From Bradyrhizobium sediminis (GTDB lineage: Bacteria; Pseudomonadota; Alphaproteobacteria; Rhizobiales; Xanthobacteraceae): a stretch of 64,000 bases of DNA. This document shows, one piece after another, positions 25,406 through 36,423 of the stretch. The position numbers and the translations under genes were made by a program. The notes under the pieces are model-generated. The model searched no databases, had not been told where the DNA came from, and saw only the letters and a list, made by a program, of their open reading frames with translations. The stretch is taken from contig NZ_CP076134.1 of assembly GCF_018736085.1 (NCBI RefSeq), positions 4,288,501 through 4,352,500 of the forward strand, read 5' to 3'. Position 1 is the first letter of the stretch; each line of letters opens with the position of its first letter.

Positions 25406-27556
25406 TCAGGCCGCCCTTACCGAACTGAGGAACTTGCCGACCTCGAGCTTGAGCCGGCTGGAATCGCCGGACAACGACTGCGCCGCGGAGAGGACCTGCG
25501 AGGACGCCGATCCGGTCTCGCCGGCGCCGCGCTGCACGTCGGTGATGTTGGAGCTGACCTGCATCGTACCTTGTGCCGCTTGCTGCACGTTGCGGGAGAT
25601 CTCCTGCGTCGCCGCACCCTGCTCTTCCACCGCCGCCGCGATGGTCGATGAGATCTCGGACAGCCTTTCGATGGTGCCGCTGATTTCCTTGATGGCGTTC
25701 ACCGACTCCTGCGTCGCGGCCTGGATCCCGGTGATCTGCTGGCCGATCTCGCCGGTCGCTTTCGCGGTCTGCTCAGCCAGCGCCTTGACCTCGGAGGCCA
25801 CGACCGCGAACCCGCGGCCGGCCTCGCCGGCGCGGGCGGCCTCGATGGTGGCGTTCAGCGCCAGCAGGTTGGTCTGCCCGGCGATGGTGTTGATCAGTTC
25901 GACCACATCGCCGATGCGGCTTGCGGCCTTCGACAACTCGCTGACGCGATCGGTCGTGGTGCGCGCCTGATCAACGGCGTCGCCGGCCATCCGCGCCGAG
26001 TCTTGAACCTGACGGCTGATTTCGTTGACCGACGACGACATCTCCTCGGTCGCAGAAGCCACCGACTGCACATTGGTGGACGCTTCTTCGGAGGCCGCCG
26101 CGACCGCTGTTGCGAGTTCCTGCGACCGTTCCGCGGACGAGGTGAGCGTACCGGCGGAAGCTTCGAGTTCAGTTGCGGCAGAGGACACGGTCTCGATGAT
26201 CGCACCGACGGCGCCTTCGAAATCGTCGGCCAGCCGGCTCATATCCGCTTTGCGCCGAATCGCCGAACGCGTTTCGGAATCTTTCAATTCTTCGCGGTCG
26301 AAGCGGATGATCGCCTGCAGCGTCTGCAGATTACGCAGCGCCACGCCGGCTTCATCATCGCGCTCGACCAATATGTTGCTGTCGAGTTTGCCTCGCGTGA
26401 TGCTCCCCATGACATCATTGAGCCGTCCAAGCGGGCGGACGATGGCCCGGATGGTCTGCCTGCCGAGCAATCCACCCAGCAATAGACCCGTGATCAGGAT
26501 GGCGGCCGCAACCCCGATTACGATGGCATATTGGCGCTCGGCGGCCTCGTATTCCGCCCTGGCTTCCTTGACCTGGATCGCAACCAGCTTATCCAGATCC
26601 TGCTTGGCCAGAGCGAACAACTCGCTCGCCTTGCCTGCCAGAAGCGTGCTCGCCTCGTCATATTTGCGATCGGCGAGCAGCGCAAGCGCCGGCCTGATGG
26701 CGCTCTCGACATAATTCTTGCGCTTCAGAGTGAAACTGTCGGCGGCGGCCTTCTCCTCCGGCGTAAGGTAGGTCGCCATATATTCGGTCCACATCTTGGA
26801 GATGACCTCGATGTTGGTGGCGACCTTGCCGGCGACATCGCCGATCGGCTTGCCGGCGCGGCCGTTGGTGACGGCGTCGTATTGCACGATGGTATTTTTT
26901 TCCATGCGATCGTTGATCTCGAACAGCTGCGCCAGCGGCATCGCGCGATCCTCGTAGATCGACTTCATCCGCGCATTGCTGTCCCGTGTCGCCAGAATGC
27001 CGGCCAGCCCGATGGTCAGCATGAAAAGTCCCAGGGTCGCAACCAGCGTGATCAGCCTTGCATTCAGTGAGCCGGTGAAGATTGCGAGGAAGTCCAGCGG
27101 CGAGCGGCGGCGGATGATGCCGGCATCGATCCTGTAGCCCTGCGCCTTGTTGGCACGCAGCAGCGCGTAGACATGCTCGGCTTCCTGGCGCTGCTCGGCG
27201 GGTAACCTGGTTCGGATGGACGTATAGCCGGTGATATGTCCATTCTCCAGGATCGGAGATGCGGTCGCCAGCACCCAATAGAAATCGCCATTCTTGCGGC
27301 GGTTCTTCACCGCGCCCACCCACGGCTTGCCGGCCTGGAGCGTGGCCCAGAGATTCTCGAATGCTTCAGGCGGCATGTCCGGATGGCGAACGATATTGTG
27401 AGGCTGCCCCATCAACTCCGCTTCGCTGAAGCCCGAGACTTCAACAAAGGCGTCGTTGCAATAGATCAGCCTTCCCTTGGTGTCCGTCTTCGAGACGATG
27501 AGGGTAGTATCGGTGATGGGAAATTCGACAGCTGTGACGGGAAGATTGCTGCGCAT
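25406..27556 (-). CDS. PAS-containing methyl-accepting chemotaxis protein (Aer-like)
   Basis: 716 residues from ATG 27556. A PAS domain opens the protein ([39 protein letters not shown]), as in the redox/oxygen sensor Aer; a membrane segment ([21 protein letters not shown]), a four-helix periplasmic-type region, a second membrane segment ([21 protein letters not shown]), a HAMP domain and a long methyl-accepting coiled-coil follow. The signalling tip [24 protein letters not shown] segment is intact (reads [20 protein letters not shown]). The last ~270 residues are nearly identical to those of the next gene. No che genes are nearby. Confidence 0.9.
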   Translation of the reverse strand: MRSNLPVTAVEFPITDTTLIVSKTDTKGRLIYCNDAFVEVSGFSEAELMGQPHNIVRHPDMPPEAFENLWATLQAGKPWVGAVKNRRKNGDFYWVLATASPILENGHITGYTSIRTRLPAEQRQEAEHVYALLRANKAQGYRIDAGIIRRRSPLDFLAIFTGSLNARLITLVATLGLFMLTIGLAGILATRDSNARMKSIYEDRAMPLAQLFEINDRMEKNTIVQYDAVTNGRAGKPIGDVAGKVATNIEVISKMWTEYMATYLTPEEKAAADSFTLKRKNYVESAIRPALALLADRKYDEASTLLAGKASELFALAKQDLDKLVAIQVKEARAEYEAAERQYAIVIGVAAAILITGLLLGGLLGRQTIRAIVRPLGRLNDVMGSITRGKLDSNILVERDDEAGVALRNLQTLQAIIRFDREELKDSETRSAIRRKADMSRLADDFEGAVGAIIETVSSAATELEASAGTLTSSAERSQELATAVAAASEEASTNVQSVASATEEMSSSVNEISRQVQDSARMAGDAVDQARTTTDRVSELSKAASRIGDVVELINTIAGQTNLLALNATIEAARAGEAGRGFAVVASEVKALAEQTAKATGEIGQQITGIQAATQESVNAIKEISGTIERLSEISSTIAAAVEEQGAATQEISRNVQQAAQGTMQVSSNITDVQRGAGETGSASSQVLSAAQSLSGDSSRLKLEVGKFLSSVRAA

Positions 27557-27729
27557 TGTCGTGCCCCTATTTCCGCAACCCGATTTTTGGATCTTCGGTA
27601 ACTTTTTCATTGCTGAATTAATGGGCAATGAAGCAACGGACCAGTATGATTACGGAGCGCGCAATGGTTGCAACGAGATCGCGCTGACGCGCTCGCGAAG
27701 CGAACTGCCAGGCCCGCTTACTGCCGCCG

Positions 27730-29757
27730 TCAGGCCGCCCTGACCGAATTGAGGAACTTGCCGACCTCGAGCTTGAGCCGGCTGGAATCGCCGGACAACG
27801 ACTGCGCGGCGGAGAGAACCTGCGAGGAGGCCGAGCCGGTCTCGCTGGCGCCGCGCTGCACGTCGGCGATGTTGGAGCTGACCTGTACCGTTCCCTGGGC
27901 AGCCTGCTGGACGTTGCGGGAAATCTCCTGCGTGGCCGCGCCCTGCTCCTCCACCGCCGCCGCGATGGTCGACGAGATCTCGGACAACCTTTCGATGGTG
28001 CCGCTGATTTCCTTGATGGCGTTTACCGACTCCTGCGTCGCGGACTGGATACCGCTGATCTGCAGGCCGATCTCGCCAGTCGCTTTCGCGGTCTGCTCGG
28101 CCAGCGCCTTGACCTCGGAGGCCACGACCGCGAATCCGCGGCCGGCCTCGCCGGCGCGGGCGGCCTCGATGGTGGCGTTCAGCGCCAGCAGGTTGGTCTG
28201 TCCGGCAATGGTGTTGATCAGCTCGACGACGTCGCCGATGCGGCTTGCGGCCTGCGACAATTCACTGACGCGATCGTTGGTCGTACGTGCCTGATCGACA
28301 GCCTCGCTGGCCATTCGCGCCGAGTCCTGAACCTGGCGGCTGATTTCGTTGACCGACGACGACATCTCTTCGGTCGCCGAAGCCACCGACTGCACATTGG
28401 TGGAAGCCTCTTCGGAGGCGGCCGCGACCACGGTCGCGAGTTCCTGCGACCGCTCCGCGGTCGTCGTCAGCGTATTGGCGGAGGCCTCCCGCTCGGTCGA
28501 AGCCGACGACACCGTCTCGACGATCTCACCCACCGCGCTCTCAAAGGAATCGGCGAGCTTGCGCATGTCCGCCTTGCGCAGTTCGGCAAGGGCCTGATCC
28601 TGCCTGACCTTGGCTTCGGCTTCGTCTCGCGCCTTTTGCTCGGCATTGTTGCGGATCACCGCGATGGTCTTGGCCATGTCGCCGATCTCGTCGCCGCGGT
28701 TTGCACCGGGGATGACCACATCGAGATGGCCTTCGGCCATCTCGTTCATCGCGCCGTTCAGCCGGGTCATCGGCCGCGCTATGCCGAAGAACGAAAAAGC
28801 GCTCGATCCGATCAGCATCACAATGATGGCGCAGCCGAACCCGAGCGCCACCTGACCGGCGCGCCGCATCTTTTCGCTGACATCCGTCGCACTTTCCGTC
28901 ACCGCCTTCTGCGCGACCGCCACCGCGGAACTCAGTAGTTCGGCGACTGCATTGGCGGTCGGGATGGTTTGCTCCCGGCTGATCTTGTTCTTCAGGAGGT
29001 CGGCTTCGATGACTTCATCGGTCAGGGCGACAACCTGTCCCACCAGCGGGCTGAGCACACCGATCGCATCCTGCAGCGGCTTGTCCTCCGCCAGATCGCG
29101 CGCCTTCTTCAGCGACTGGGATGAAACGCCGGCCTTGCCGACGAGCTTGCCCTTCTGATCGGTTTCCCCGGTTGCAAAGAAGCGCCAGCCCCCGGCCTGG
29201 ACGGCGTTCAGGGCGCCGTCGGCATCGCGCAGAAGGTTTTGAATCTCGGCGCGGTTCGAAGCCCCCGCCGAGGCCAGCGCCGCCAGCGATTTGCCGAGCG
29301 CGGCGTCCCACTGGTCGAAGACGGCAATTCGCTTTTGATTGAGTTCAAGAACCTTCAGCATCAACTTCGCCTGCTCGTCCGCCCCGACGGCGTAGGCCTC
29401 CGTTTTCGTCTTGATGTTGCCGAACAACTCCTTCGACTGGGGCTCGAGGGCGAGCGCGAGGGCGGTATCCAGCAGCTTCGCCTGGGCATCGCGCGCAATC
29501 CCAAACTGGCTCCTGCCTTTGGCGACGACTTCCGCCGTCCTTGCCAGGCGCACGCCACGCACGGCAAGCTGCATGTTTCGCATTTCCGATTCCGCCTTCA
29601 GCGCAATGGCGGAAATCTGCTGCTGCACCCCGGCGCGCCGATTGGCCTCGAACACCGAGGACTCGGTGGCGGTCTGATTCATCACCATGCCGATCGCCAG
29701 CAGGATTCCGGCAACGCCGGCGAGGCCCAATTTATTGCCAATGCGATTGAGGATCAT
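27730..29757 (-). CDS. Methyl-accepting chemotaxis protein
   Basis: 675 residues. An N-terminal membrane segment ([17 protein letters not shown]), a long helical sensor region to about residue 305, a second membrane segment ([19 protein letters not shown]), a HAMP domain ([20 protein letters not shown]) and the cytoplasmic signalling domain with the conserved tip [20 protein letters not shown]. The C-terminal ~270 residues match the adjacent chemoreceptor almost completely, including at DNA level. The ligand is unknown. Same strand as its neighbour, with 170 bases between them. Confidence 0.9.
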   Translation of the reverse strand: MILNRIGNKLGLAGVAGILLAIGMVMNQTATESSVFEANRRAGVQQQISAIALKAESEMRNMQLAVRGVRLARTAEVVAKGRSQFGIARDAQAKLLDTALALALEPQSKELFGNIKTKTEAYAVGADEQAKLMLKVLELNQKRIAVFDQWDAALGKSLAALASAGASNRAEIQNLLRDADGALNAVQAGGWRFFATGETDQKGKLVGKAGVSSQSLKKARDLAEDKPLQDAIGVLSPLVGQVVALTDEVIEADLLKNKISREQTIPTANAVAELLSSAVAVAQKAVTESATDVSEKMRRAGQVALGFGCAIIVMLIGSSAFSFFGIARPMTRLNGAMNEMAEGHLDVVIPGANRGDEIGDMAKTIAVIRNNAEQKARDEAEAKVRQDQALAELRKADMRKLADSFESAVGEIVETVSSASTEREASANTLTTTAERSQELATVVAAASEEASTNVQSVASATEEMSSSVNEISRQVQDSARMASEAVDQARTTNDRVSELSQAASRIGDVVELINTIAGQTNLLALNATIEAARAGEAGRGFAVVASEVKALAEQTAKATGEIGLQISGIQSATQESVNAIKEISGTIERLSEISSTIAAAVEEQGAATQEISRNVQQAAQGTVQVSSNIADVQRGASETGSASSQVLSAAQSLSGDSSRLKLEVGKFLNSVRAA

Positions 29758-30100
29758 TTTATCGAGCCTTGAATGACTTGAATGAATTTGCAGCCGGGGC
29801 GCGCCACGACGAATCGACTCCAGGAAGCGACCGGCGCCTCCACATCCGAGCCATAACTTTCGCGCTGCAAAATCCTGTTAATTTTGGGGCCCGTAAGATT
29901 ACGGGTCACCGGCCAAAAATGCGCCAGCATTGGTCACTTCGCAGAATGCCCCGGCGGTTGAACTGAAATCAACTTCGCCAGTGACCGCCATCAGCCGAGC
30001 AATACTTTCCAGGCTCCATATTGGAGTTAACAGGAACTGAGTACGAATACGGGGAAATGCCCGAAATCGATCCGCGAAGCCATCACGCGGGCGCCCCGGT
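29758..30100. other. Non-coding stretch upstream of chemoreceptor
   Basis: No convincing gene. The one feature is a perfect small palindrome, CCCGTAA-GA-TTACGGG at 29890-29905, about 135 bases upstream of the chemoreceptor start; it could be an operator or a small hairpin. The rest shows AT-richer sequence compatible with promoters. Confidence 0.4.
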
Positions 30101-30220
30101 CTAGCAGATCGACTCCGCGACGAGGCGAACCCGGAACACAGGCTTTTTGGATTGGTCGAGCAAATCCATGCGCCATTCGGCGTGACTGCGGCGCGCCGAC
30201 GGAATGGTCGCCCCCTCCAG
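30101..30220 (-). other. Possible gene fragment with DUF6894-like end
   Basis: The minus-strand frame ending at 30101 closes with HAEWRMDLLDQSKKPVFRV and a short tail. This resembles the C-terminal strand pattern of small DUF6894-type proteins common in Bradyrhizobium. Upstream the frame runs into the 3' end of the next gene without a plausible start, so if real it is a remnant. Confidence 0.2.
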
Positions 30221-30270
30221 CTTGTCAGTCGGGCGTGGGAAATGCGAGGCGCACCGGCGCCTGTGCCGCA

Positions 30271-30870
30271 TCAGTCGGTCGAGCGGCGAAGTTCCGGCGC
30301 ACTTTCCGGTTTCGCCGGTTCCGATCGCGCTTCGGATTTGACCGGCTCGAGCCTGGCGCTCTCGACCTTCGGTGTCTCGACGCTCGCCGTGATGTCGTTC
30401 CGCGATGCGTCCGCCGAGCGGGAGCGTGCCGGCGCATGCAGCGAACGCGGCCGGGCCACCGCGCGCGCCATCAGCATCTGCGCCGCGCCCTGATGGCGGA
30501 AATCGCAATAGGCGAAAGCCATGCCCGAGACCGAGCCGCGGAAGCTGCGCTCGTCCTTCTTGTCGAGATTGAAACAGGGCTGGAACGGAATGCCCTTGAT
30601 CGACGCGCATACGGCCTGGCCGCGGACTTGCAGCGTATTGCCGGGCAGCCGCATGTGGCGCACCGGACCCGAACCACTGAATTGCACGGCGCCGGCGGCG
30701 CCCATGTCATCGAGCACCCGGCCCGCGCCACGAGTACCGTCGAAACAGGTAAATGCGAAAACCTTGCCGATTACGAACCTGCGCGCCTCATCGGCGTTCA
30801 TCTGCCCGGCCAGGGCGGGCGCGATCACCGCACCGGCCGCGACGACCCCCAACACGTAACGCGCAACCAT
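30271..30870 (-). CDS. Exported protein of unknown function
   Basis: 199 residues with a signal peptide (MVARYVLGVVAAGAVIAPALAG). The mature part contains several cysteines (FTCFDGTRG, AVCASIKG, QPCFNL, AYCDF) that could form two disulphides, and ends in a Pro/Glu/Arg-rich disordered tail of about 60 residues. No domain recognised. Divergent from nothing nearby; downstream of acuI on the same strand. Confidence 0.65.
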   Translation of the reverse strand: MVARYVLGVVAAGAVIAPALAGQMNADEARRFVIGKVFAFTCFDGTRGAGRVLDDMGAAGAVQFSGSGPVRHMRLPGNTLQVRGQAVCASIKGIPFQPCFNLDKKDERSFRGSVSGMAFAYCDFRHQGAAQMLMARAVARPRSLHAPARSRSADASRNDITASVETPKVESARLEPVKSEARSEPAKPESAPELRRSTD

Positions 30871-30986
30871 GCTGCAACTCCGAACTTTACCGAGCGCGGG
30901 TAACCGCCTGAGGTCTCTTTACCCGCTGCTTACCATACTAACCGTGGCAACATTGGAGCAGCTTGGTTGGTAAAGTCTGAACGCCG

Positions 30987-31973
30987 TTAGAGAATTTTTA
31001 CCACGATTCGCCCTCGAACCTGGCCGGCGAGGATCTTGGCGCCGGCGCCGATGACCTCGTCCAGGCCAATTTCGTGAGTGATTTCAGTAAGTTTTCCAGG
31101 AACAAGATCGCTCGCGAGGCGATTCCAGGCGGTCTTTCTGAGCTCGATCGGGCACATCACGGAATCGATGCCGAGAAGGCACACTCCGCGCAAAATAAAC
31201 GGCGCCACCGAGGACGGCAGGTCCATGCCGGCGGCGAGGCCGCAGGCGGCGATGGCGCCCCGGTATTTCGTCATGGAAAGAACGTTGGCCAGCGTGGTGG
31301 AACCGACGCTGTCGACCCCGCCTGCCCAACGCTCCTTCGCCAGCGGCTTGGCCGGGCCCGACAGTTCGGCGCGATCGATCACCTCGGCCGCGCCCAACCC
31401 TTTCAGATAGTCCGCCTCCGTCATGCGGCCGGTCGAAGCGATGACGTGATAGCCGAGTTTCGAGAGCACGGCCGTGGCGACCGATCCGACGCCGCCGGCG
31501 GCGCCGGTGACCACGACCGGACCGTCCTTCGGGGTGAGGCCGTACTTCTCCAGCGCCAGCACCGACAGCATCGCGGTCAAACCGGCGGTGCCGATCGCCA
31601 TCGCGTCGCGTGCTGACATGGTCCCGGGCAGGCTCACCAGCCAGTCACCCTTGACGCGGGCCTTTTCGGCATAGGCGCCGAGATGGGTCTCGCCCATGCC
31701 CCAGCCGGTGCAGATCACCTTGTCGCCGGCCTTCCAGGCCGGATGCGACGACTGCTCGACGGTGCCCGCAAAGTCGATGCCGGCGATCATCGGGAAACGC
31801 CGCACCACCGGCGCCTTGCCGGTGACGGCCAGGCCGTCCTTGTAGTTGAGCGCGGAATATTCGACCCGCACCGTGACGTCGCCCTCCATCAATTCGGCTT
31901 CATCGAATTGCGTGAGCGCGGCGGTGGTGCCCTTTTCCGCCTTGTCGATCCTGATCGCCCTGAACGTTCCCAA
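30987..31973 (-). CDS. acuI: AcuI/YhdH-type NADPH oxidoreductase (acrylyl-CoA reductase-like)
   Basis: Zinc-free medium-chain dehydrogenase/reductase of 328 residues. The N-terminal catalytic fold has [15 protein letters not shown] and the NADPH-binding domain has [18 protein letters not shown]. The family reduces acryloyl-CoA to propionyl-CoA or acts as a general 2-enoyl reductase. The start appears to be TTG 31973, preceded by GGGAG at six to seven bases; no ATG gives a better N-terminus. Confidence 0.8.
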   Translation of the reverse strand: MGTFRAIRIDKAEKGTTAALTQFDEAELMEGDVTVRVEYSALNYKDGLAVTGKAPVVRRFPMIAGIDFAGTVEQSSHPAWKAGDKVICTGWGMGETHLGAYAEKARVKGDWLVSLPGTMSARDAMAIGTAGLTAMLSVLALEKYGLTPKDGPVVVTGAAGGVGSVATAVLSKLGYHVIASTGRMTEADYLKGLGAAEVIDRAELSGPAKPLAKERWAGGVDSVGSTTLANVLSMTKYRGAIAACGLAAGMDLPSSVAPFILRGVCLLGIDSVMCPIELRKTAWNRLASDLVPGKLTEITHEIGLDEVIGAGAKILAGQVRGRIVVKIL

Positions 31974-32013
31974 CGTAAACTCCCGATTTTTTCAGCCCGA
32001 GATGTTTACCGGA

Positions 32014-33264
32014 TCAGGCCGGTTGCGCAACCGGGCGCGCCACCGGCGCCTCGACGATCGGCAGGTTGATCAGCGCCGACAGCACGCCGAACAGCACCGA
32101 AAGCCACCAGATCGGGGTGTAGGACCCGAACTGCTCGAACACGATGCCGCCGAGCCAGACGCCAAGGAAGCCGCCGACCTGATGGCTGACGAAGGCAAAG
32201 CCGTACAGCGTCGCAAACCAGCGGGTGCCGAACATCAGGGCCACCAGCGCCGACGTCGGCGGCACCGTCGAGAGCCAGGTCAGGCCGCTGATCGCGCCGA
32301 ATGCGATTGCAGAGAATGTGGTGATCGGGAATGAGATGAACGCGATAATCGACAGCGCACGCGTGAAATAGATCGCCGACAGGATATGGCGCTTCGGAAA
32401 GACATTCTGCAGCCAGCCGACACTCAGCGAACCGATAATATTGAACAGGCCGATGGCGGCGATCACCCAGCCGCCGGTTTGCGCCGATACGCCGCGATCC
32501 GACAGAAAGGCCGGCAGATGCACGGTGATGAAGGCGAGCTGAAAGCCGCAGGTGAAGAAGCCCAGCACCAGCAGCACATAGGAGCGATGGCCGAATGCTT
32601 CCGCCAGCGCCGTCTTGAACGACTGCTGGTCCGCCGCAGGCACATCGGCCGCTGCCGCGGGCGGCGTCGCCAGCGCGAGCGAAAGCGGGATGATCAGCAG
32701 CATCAGTCCCGCGAAGACGGTCAGCGCCGCCTGCCAGCCGAAATTGTCGATCAACGCCACGCCGAACGGCGCGAACAGAAACTGCCCGAACGACCCGGCG
32801 GCGGTTCCGGCGCCCAGCGCTATTCCCCGCTTCTCGGGCGGCAAGAGCTTGCTGAACGCCGAGAGCACGAGGTTGAACGAACAGCCGGAAAGCCCGAAAC
32901 CGATCAGCACGCCGGCGCCGATATCCAGCGAAAGGGGCGTCGCGGCATAGCGCATCATCAACAGGCCGCCGGCGTAAAGCAGCGCGCCGACGCACATCAC
33001 GCGCAGCACGCCGAACCGGTCGGCGATCGCGCCGGCGATCGGCTGGCCCAGCCCCCACAACAGATTTTGCACGGCAAGCGCGAGCCCGAAGACGTCACGG
33101 CCCCAAGAAAACTCCCGGCCCATCGGCTGGACGAAGAAGCCGAGGCTTGACCGGGGCCCAAAGCTCAGCAGCGCGATCGCGCAGCCGCAGACGATGATTA
33201 CCAGGGGGGTACGCCAGTTGCCGATGGCGGGGGCCGGACGGAGTTCGCTTGCAGCAATCGACAT
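32014..33264 (-). CDS. Major facilitator superfamily transporter
   Basis: 416 residues with twelve predicted membrane segments. The loop 2-3 MFS signature region reads AIADRFGVLRVMCVGALLYAG. Overall resemblance is to oxalate/formate antiporter-like or monocarboxylate MFS members, but substrate is not clear. ATG 33264 with GAGGGA in front is preferred to the TTG four codons earlier. The gene is divergent from nadABC and shares the intergenic region containing the two candidate NadQ operators. Confidence 0.85.
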   Translation of the reverse strand: MSIAASELRPAPAIGNWRTPLVIIVCGCAIALLSFGPRSSLGFFVQPMGREFSWGRDVFGLALAVQNLLWGLGQPIAGAIADRFGVLRVMCVGALLYAGGLLMMRYAATPLSLDIGAGVLIGFGLSGCSFNLVLSAFSKLLPPEKRGIALGAGTAAGSFGQFLFAPFGVALIDNFGWQAALTVFAGLMLLIIPLSLALATPPAAAADVPAADQQSFKTALAEAFGHRSYVLLVLGFFTCGFQLAFITVHLPAFLSDRGVSAQTGGWVIAAIGLFNIIGSLSVGWLQNVFPKRHILSAIYFTRALSIIAFISFPITTFSAIAFGAISGLTWLSTVPPTSALVALMFGTRWFATLYGFAFVSHQVGGFLGVWLGGIVFEQFGSYTPIWWLSVLFGVLSALINLPIVEAPVARPVAQPA

Positions 33265-33460
33265 GCAATCCCTCAAGGTTGGTGCAACCGGAAGGTCCGG
33301 CGAGCACGTTGCACGGAGTTAATGCATTCGCATGGAAACCCCAATCGGCAACCGGAAAAAAGCACGCTCTGCATTGCAGCCTTGCAATTCATGGCGGACG
33401 GAAGCGACGAATTGGCGTCCGAGCGTCTGGCGGAGCGCCCGGAGGGATGTTATAGTTGAT

Positions 33461-33479
33461 TTGCTCGTAATGAGGATAA
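33461..33479. promoter_or_regulatory. Candidate NadQ operator 1 (distal)
   Basis: TTGCTCGTAATGAGGATAA has the same core as the proximal site (GCTC-R-TAATGAG). It lies about 128 bases upstream of that site, in the divergent region between the MFS gene and nadA, so it could affect either gene. Confidence 0.5.
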
Positions 33480-33586
33480 GTAGATCATCACGGGTCGGGC
33501 CACTGCTCTGCTGCGGGTTGGTCCGGATCACAGGTCACGCAGCTCTTCAAAAACGCCGGCCTTCGAGGCCGGATTTCTCAGAACCC

Positions 33587-33611
33587 AAATATGCTCATAA
33601 TGAGTATATTT
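33587..33611. promoter_or_regulatory. Candidate NadQ operator 2 (proximal)
   Basis: A nearly perfect 25-base palindrome centred on 33599, with core GCTCATAATGAG and AAATAT / ATATTT flanks; only one pair is mismatched apart from the centre. It ends about 20 bases before the nadA start, where a bound regulator would block transcription. A NadQ-type regulator is encoded in the window. Confidence 0.65.
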
Positions 33612-33632
33612 AGACTTCGAAGGGAGGCTCAC

Positions 33633-34742
33633 ATGCCGATCGCTGGAATCTATGGTCCCGCCGACTTCGGAAACCCCGTTCACGGCCATCCCCCCGTTCC
33701 GGCGCAGAGCATCAGCCCCGCCGATCGCGCGCGTGCGCTGCCGACGCCATCGCTGGAGTGGACGCCCGAGGTCGAGCGCGCCACCGCGCACCTCTATGAC
33801 CGGGTCAGGAACGTGATCTCGCCGGTCGAGTGGCCGTTCATGGCCCCCTACGTCAAGGCGATCAACGAGCTGAAGAAGACGCGAGGCGCGGTGATCCTGG
33901 CACATAACTACCAGACGCCGGAGATCTTCCATTGCGTCGCCGACATCGGCGGCGATTCGCTGCAGCTTGCGATTGAAGCCACCAAGGTGAAGGCCGACAT
34001 CATCGTGCAATGCGGCGTGCACTTCATGGCGGAGACCTCGAAGATCCTGAACCCGCACAAGACGGTGCTGATCCCGGATTCGCGCGCCGGCTGCTCGCTG
34101 GCCTCCAGCATCACCGGCGCCGACGTGCGGCTGTTGCGCGAGCGCTTTCCCGGCGTGCCTGTGGTCGCTTATGTCAACACATCGGCCGACGTGAAGGCGG
34201 AGGTCGATATCTGCTGCACTTCGTCAAACGCGGTCGAGGTGGTGGAAAGCCTCAATGCGCCGACCGTGATCTTTGTGCCGGACCAGTATCTGGCGAAGTA
34301 CGTGGCGTCGAAAACCAGCGTGAAGATCATCGCCTGGAAGGGCGCCTGTGAAGTGCACGAACGCTTTACCGGCGACGAACTGCGCGCCTATCGCGAGGCC
34401 GATCCTTCGGTGCAGATCATCGCGCATCCGGAATGCCCGCCCGACGTGCTGGCCGAGGCCGATTTCACCGGCTCGACCGCGCACATGATCAACTGGGTCC
34501 GCAGCAAGCATCCGAGGCGCGTGGTGATGATCACCGAATGCTCGATGGCCGACAACGTCCAGGCCGAGCTGCCCGACGTCGAAATGGTGCGGCCGTGCAA
34601 TCTGTGCCCGCACATGAAGCGGATCACACTGCCCAGGATTCTGGACAGCCTGATCTACCTGCGCGAGGAGGTCACGGTAGATCCCCTGATCGCCGAAAAG
34701 GCGCGGCGTTCGGTCGAGCGGATGATCAATCTGAAGAATTGA
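33633..34742 (+). CDS. nadA: Quinolinate synthase A
   Basis: 4Fe-4S enzyme that condenses iminoaspartate with dihydroxyacetone phosphate to quinolinate. 369 residues. Cluster cysteines are in [19 protein letters not shown] and the [10 protein letters not shown] region near the end; HNYQTPEI is the N-terminal active-site motif. ATG 33633 has a strong ribosome-binding site (AGGGAGG, 33621-33627). The earlier ATG at 33591 falls inside the operator palindrome and is rejected. First gene of nadABC. Confidence 0.95.
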   Translation: MPIAGIYGPADFGNPVHGHPPVPAQSISPADRARALPTPSLEWTPEVERATAHLYDRVRNVISPVEWPFMAPYVKAINELKKTRGAVILAHNYQTPEIFHCVADIGGDSLQLAIEATKVKADIIVQCGVHFMAETSKILNPHKTVLIPDSRAGCSLASSITGADVRLLRERFPGVPVVAYVNTSADVKAEVDICCTSSNAVEVVESLNAPTVIFVPDQYLAKYVASKTSVKIIAWKGACEVHERFTGDELRAYREADPSVQIIAHPECPPDVLAEADFTGSTAHMINWVRSKHPRRVVMITECSMADNVQAELPDVEMVRPCNLCPHMKRITLPRILDSLIYLREEVTVDPLIAEKARRSVERMINLKN

Positions 34743-34749
34743 GTTCAAC

Positions 34750-34789
34750 GGGAGCCGTCGTCCCCGCTTTCGCGGGCACGACGACTGGC
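34750..34789. repeat. Short palindromic repeat, family C relative
   Basis: GTCGTCCCCGCTTTCGCGGG and the following GCACGACGAC form a hairpin of about 30 bases between nadA and nadB. It resembles one arm of the longer repeats at 17209-17312. As it interrupts an operon, it may trim or stabilise mRNA. Confidence 0.65.
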
Positions 34790-34800
34790 GAGAAACTGAT

Positions 34801-36408
34801 ATGAGTGATCAAGTTCAAGATCTCACCCGCACCACCGACGATGTCGTCATCGTTGGCGGCGGCCTCGCCGGGCTGTTCTGCGCACTGAAACTGGCGCCGC
34901 GTCCGGTCACCGTGATTTCCGCGGCACCGCTCGGCCAGGGCGCCTCGACGGCGTGGGCGCAAGGCGGCATCGCCGCCGCGGTCGCGGAAGGCGACAGCGC
35001 GGAAGCGCATGCCGCCGACACCGTCGCCGTCGGCGCCGGCCTGGTCGATGAGGCAATAGCGCTGGGACTGGCGCGCGAAGCCGGCGCGCGCATCCATGAC
35101 CTCCTGCATTACGGGGTTCCCTTCGACCGCGACCTCGAAGGCCGGCTCGCGGTCGGCCGCGAGGCCGCGCATTCCGCGCGGCGCATCGTGCATGTGCGCG
35201 GCGACATGGCCGGCAAGGCCATCATCTCGGCCCTGATCGAAGCCGTGCGCCACATGCCCTCGATCCGGGTGATCGAAGGTACCGTCGCCCAAGCGCTCCT
35301 GACCGGTGACGGCGCGGTCACCGGACTGCAGCTGCGTCCAGTCGGCGATGCCCTTGCAAGACCTGTGACGATTACATCCCGCGCGGTGGTGCTGGCGACC
35401 GGCGGCATCGGGCATCTCTATGCCGTGACCACCAACCCGGCGGAGGCCAGCGGGCTTGGCCTCGCCATCGCCGCGCGCGCCGGCGCCGTAATCGCCGACC
35501 CCGAATTCGTGCAGTTTCACCCGACCGCGATCATGGCCGGCCGCGATCCCGCGCCGCTGGCAACCGAGGCGCTGCGCGGCGAAGGCGCGAGGCTGATCAA
35601 CGGCAATGGCGAACGTTTCATGCAGGCGCTGCATCCGCTGGCAGAACTGGCGCCGCGAGATATCGTGGCGCGCGGCGTATTCGCGGAAATCACGGCGGGC
35701 CGTGGCGCGTTCCTCGACGCGACCAGGGCGCTCGGCGCGCATTTCGCCGAGAAATTTCCGACCGTCCATGCCAGCTGCCGCGCCGCCGGGATCGATCCGG
35801 CGACGCAGCCGATACCGGTCGCACCCGCCGCGCATTACCACATGGGCGGCATCGCAGTGGATACGCATGGCCGCACCTCGATCGCGGGCCTGTGGGCCGG
35901 CGGCGAGGTGTCATCCACCGGCGCGCACGGCGCCAACCGGCTGGCGTCGAACTCGCTGCTCGAAGCGGTCGTCTATGCCGCACGAATCGCGGAGGATATT
36001 GCCGGCAGCGCAATTCCCGCGCCTGCTCGACCGTCCGCGACGTCTATCAGCCAGCACAACGGCGCGATGCCGCCGGGGGCGGAGGCAAATCTCAGGACGA
36101 TGATGGCCTCGCATATCGGCGTGATCCGCGATGGCGATCGCCTGGCGGAAGCCGTGCGGTCGTTCGCGGCGATCGAGCGCGACACCGGCAACATCGTGCT
36201 GCGCAACATGGCCACGACGGCGCTGCTGGTCGCAACCTCGGCCTGGACGCGGCGCGAAAGCCGCGGTGCGCATTACCGCTCCGATCATCCGGCCGAGAAG
36301 CCGGCGCTGGCCCGCCGCACCATGACGACCCTTGCCGCGGCACGAGAGGTCGCAGCGTCACTCGCCGAACGTTCCGCGTTACGGACCCCGCAGCCGATGA
36401 CCGCCTGA
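34801..36408 (+). CDS. nadB: L-aspartate oxidase
   Basis: FAD enzyme that oxidises L-aspartate to iminoaspartate for NadA. 535 residues. FAD motif [18 protein letters not shown] at the N-terminus; [24 protein letters not shown] and [21 protein letters not shown] (conserved substrate-site blocks) are intact. Follows nadA after a small repeat and precedes nadC by 15 bases. Probably under the same NadQ-like control. Confidence 0.95.
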   Translation: MSDQVQDLTRTTDDVVIVGGGLAGLFCALKLAPRPVTVISAAPLGQGASTAWAQGGIAAAVAEGDSAEAHAADTVAVGAGLVDEAIALGLAREAGARIHDLLHYGVPFDRDLEGRLAVGREAAHSARRIVHVRGDMAGKAIISALIEAVRHMPSIRVIEGTVAQALLTGDGAVTGLQLRPVGDALARPVTITSRAVVLATGGIGHLYAVTTNPAEASGLGLAIAARAGAVIADPEFVQFHPTAIMAGRDPAPLATEALRGEGARLINGNGERFMQALHPLAELAPRDIVARGVFAEITAGRGAFLDATRALGAHFAEKFPTVHASCRAAGIDPATQPIPVAPAAHYHMGGIAVDTHGRTSIAGLWAGGEVSSTGAHGANRLASNSLLEAVVYAARIAEDIAGSAIPAPARPSATSISQHNGAMPPGAEANLRTMMASHIGVIRDGDRLAEAVRSFAAIERDTGNIVLRNMATTALLVATSAWTRRESRGAHYRSDHPAEKPALARRTMTTLAAAREVAASLAERSALRTPQPMTA

Positions 36409-36423
36409 CCGAAAGCACGCGCC

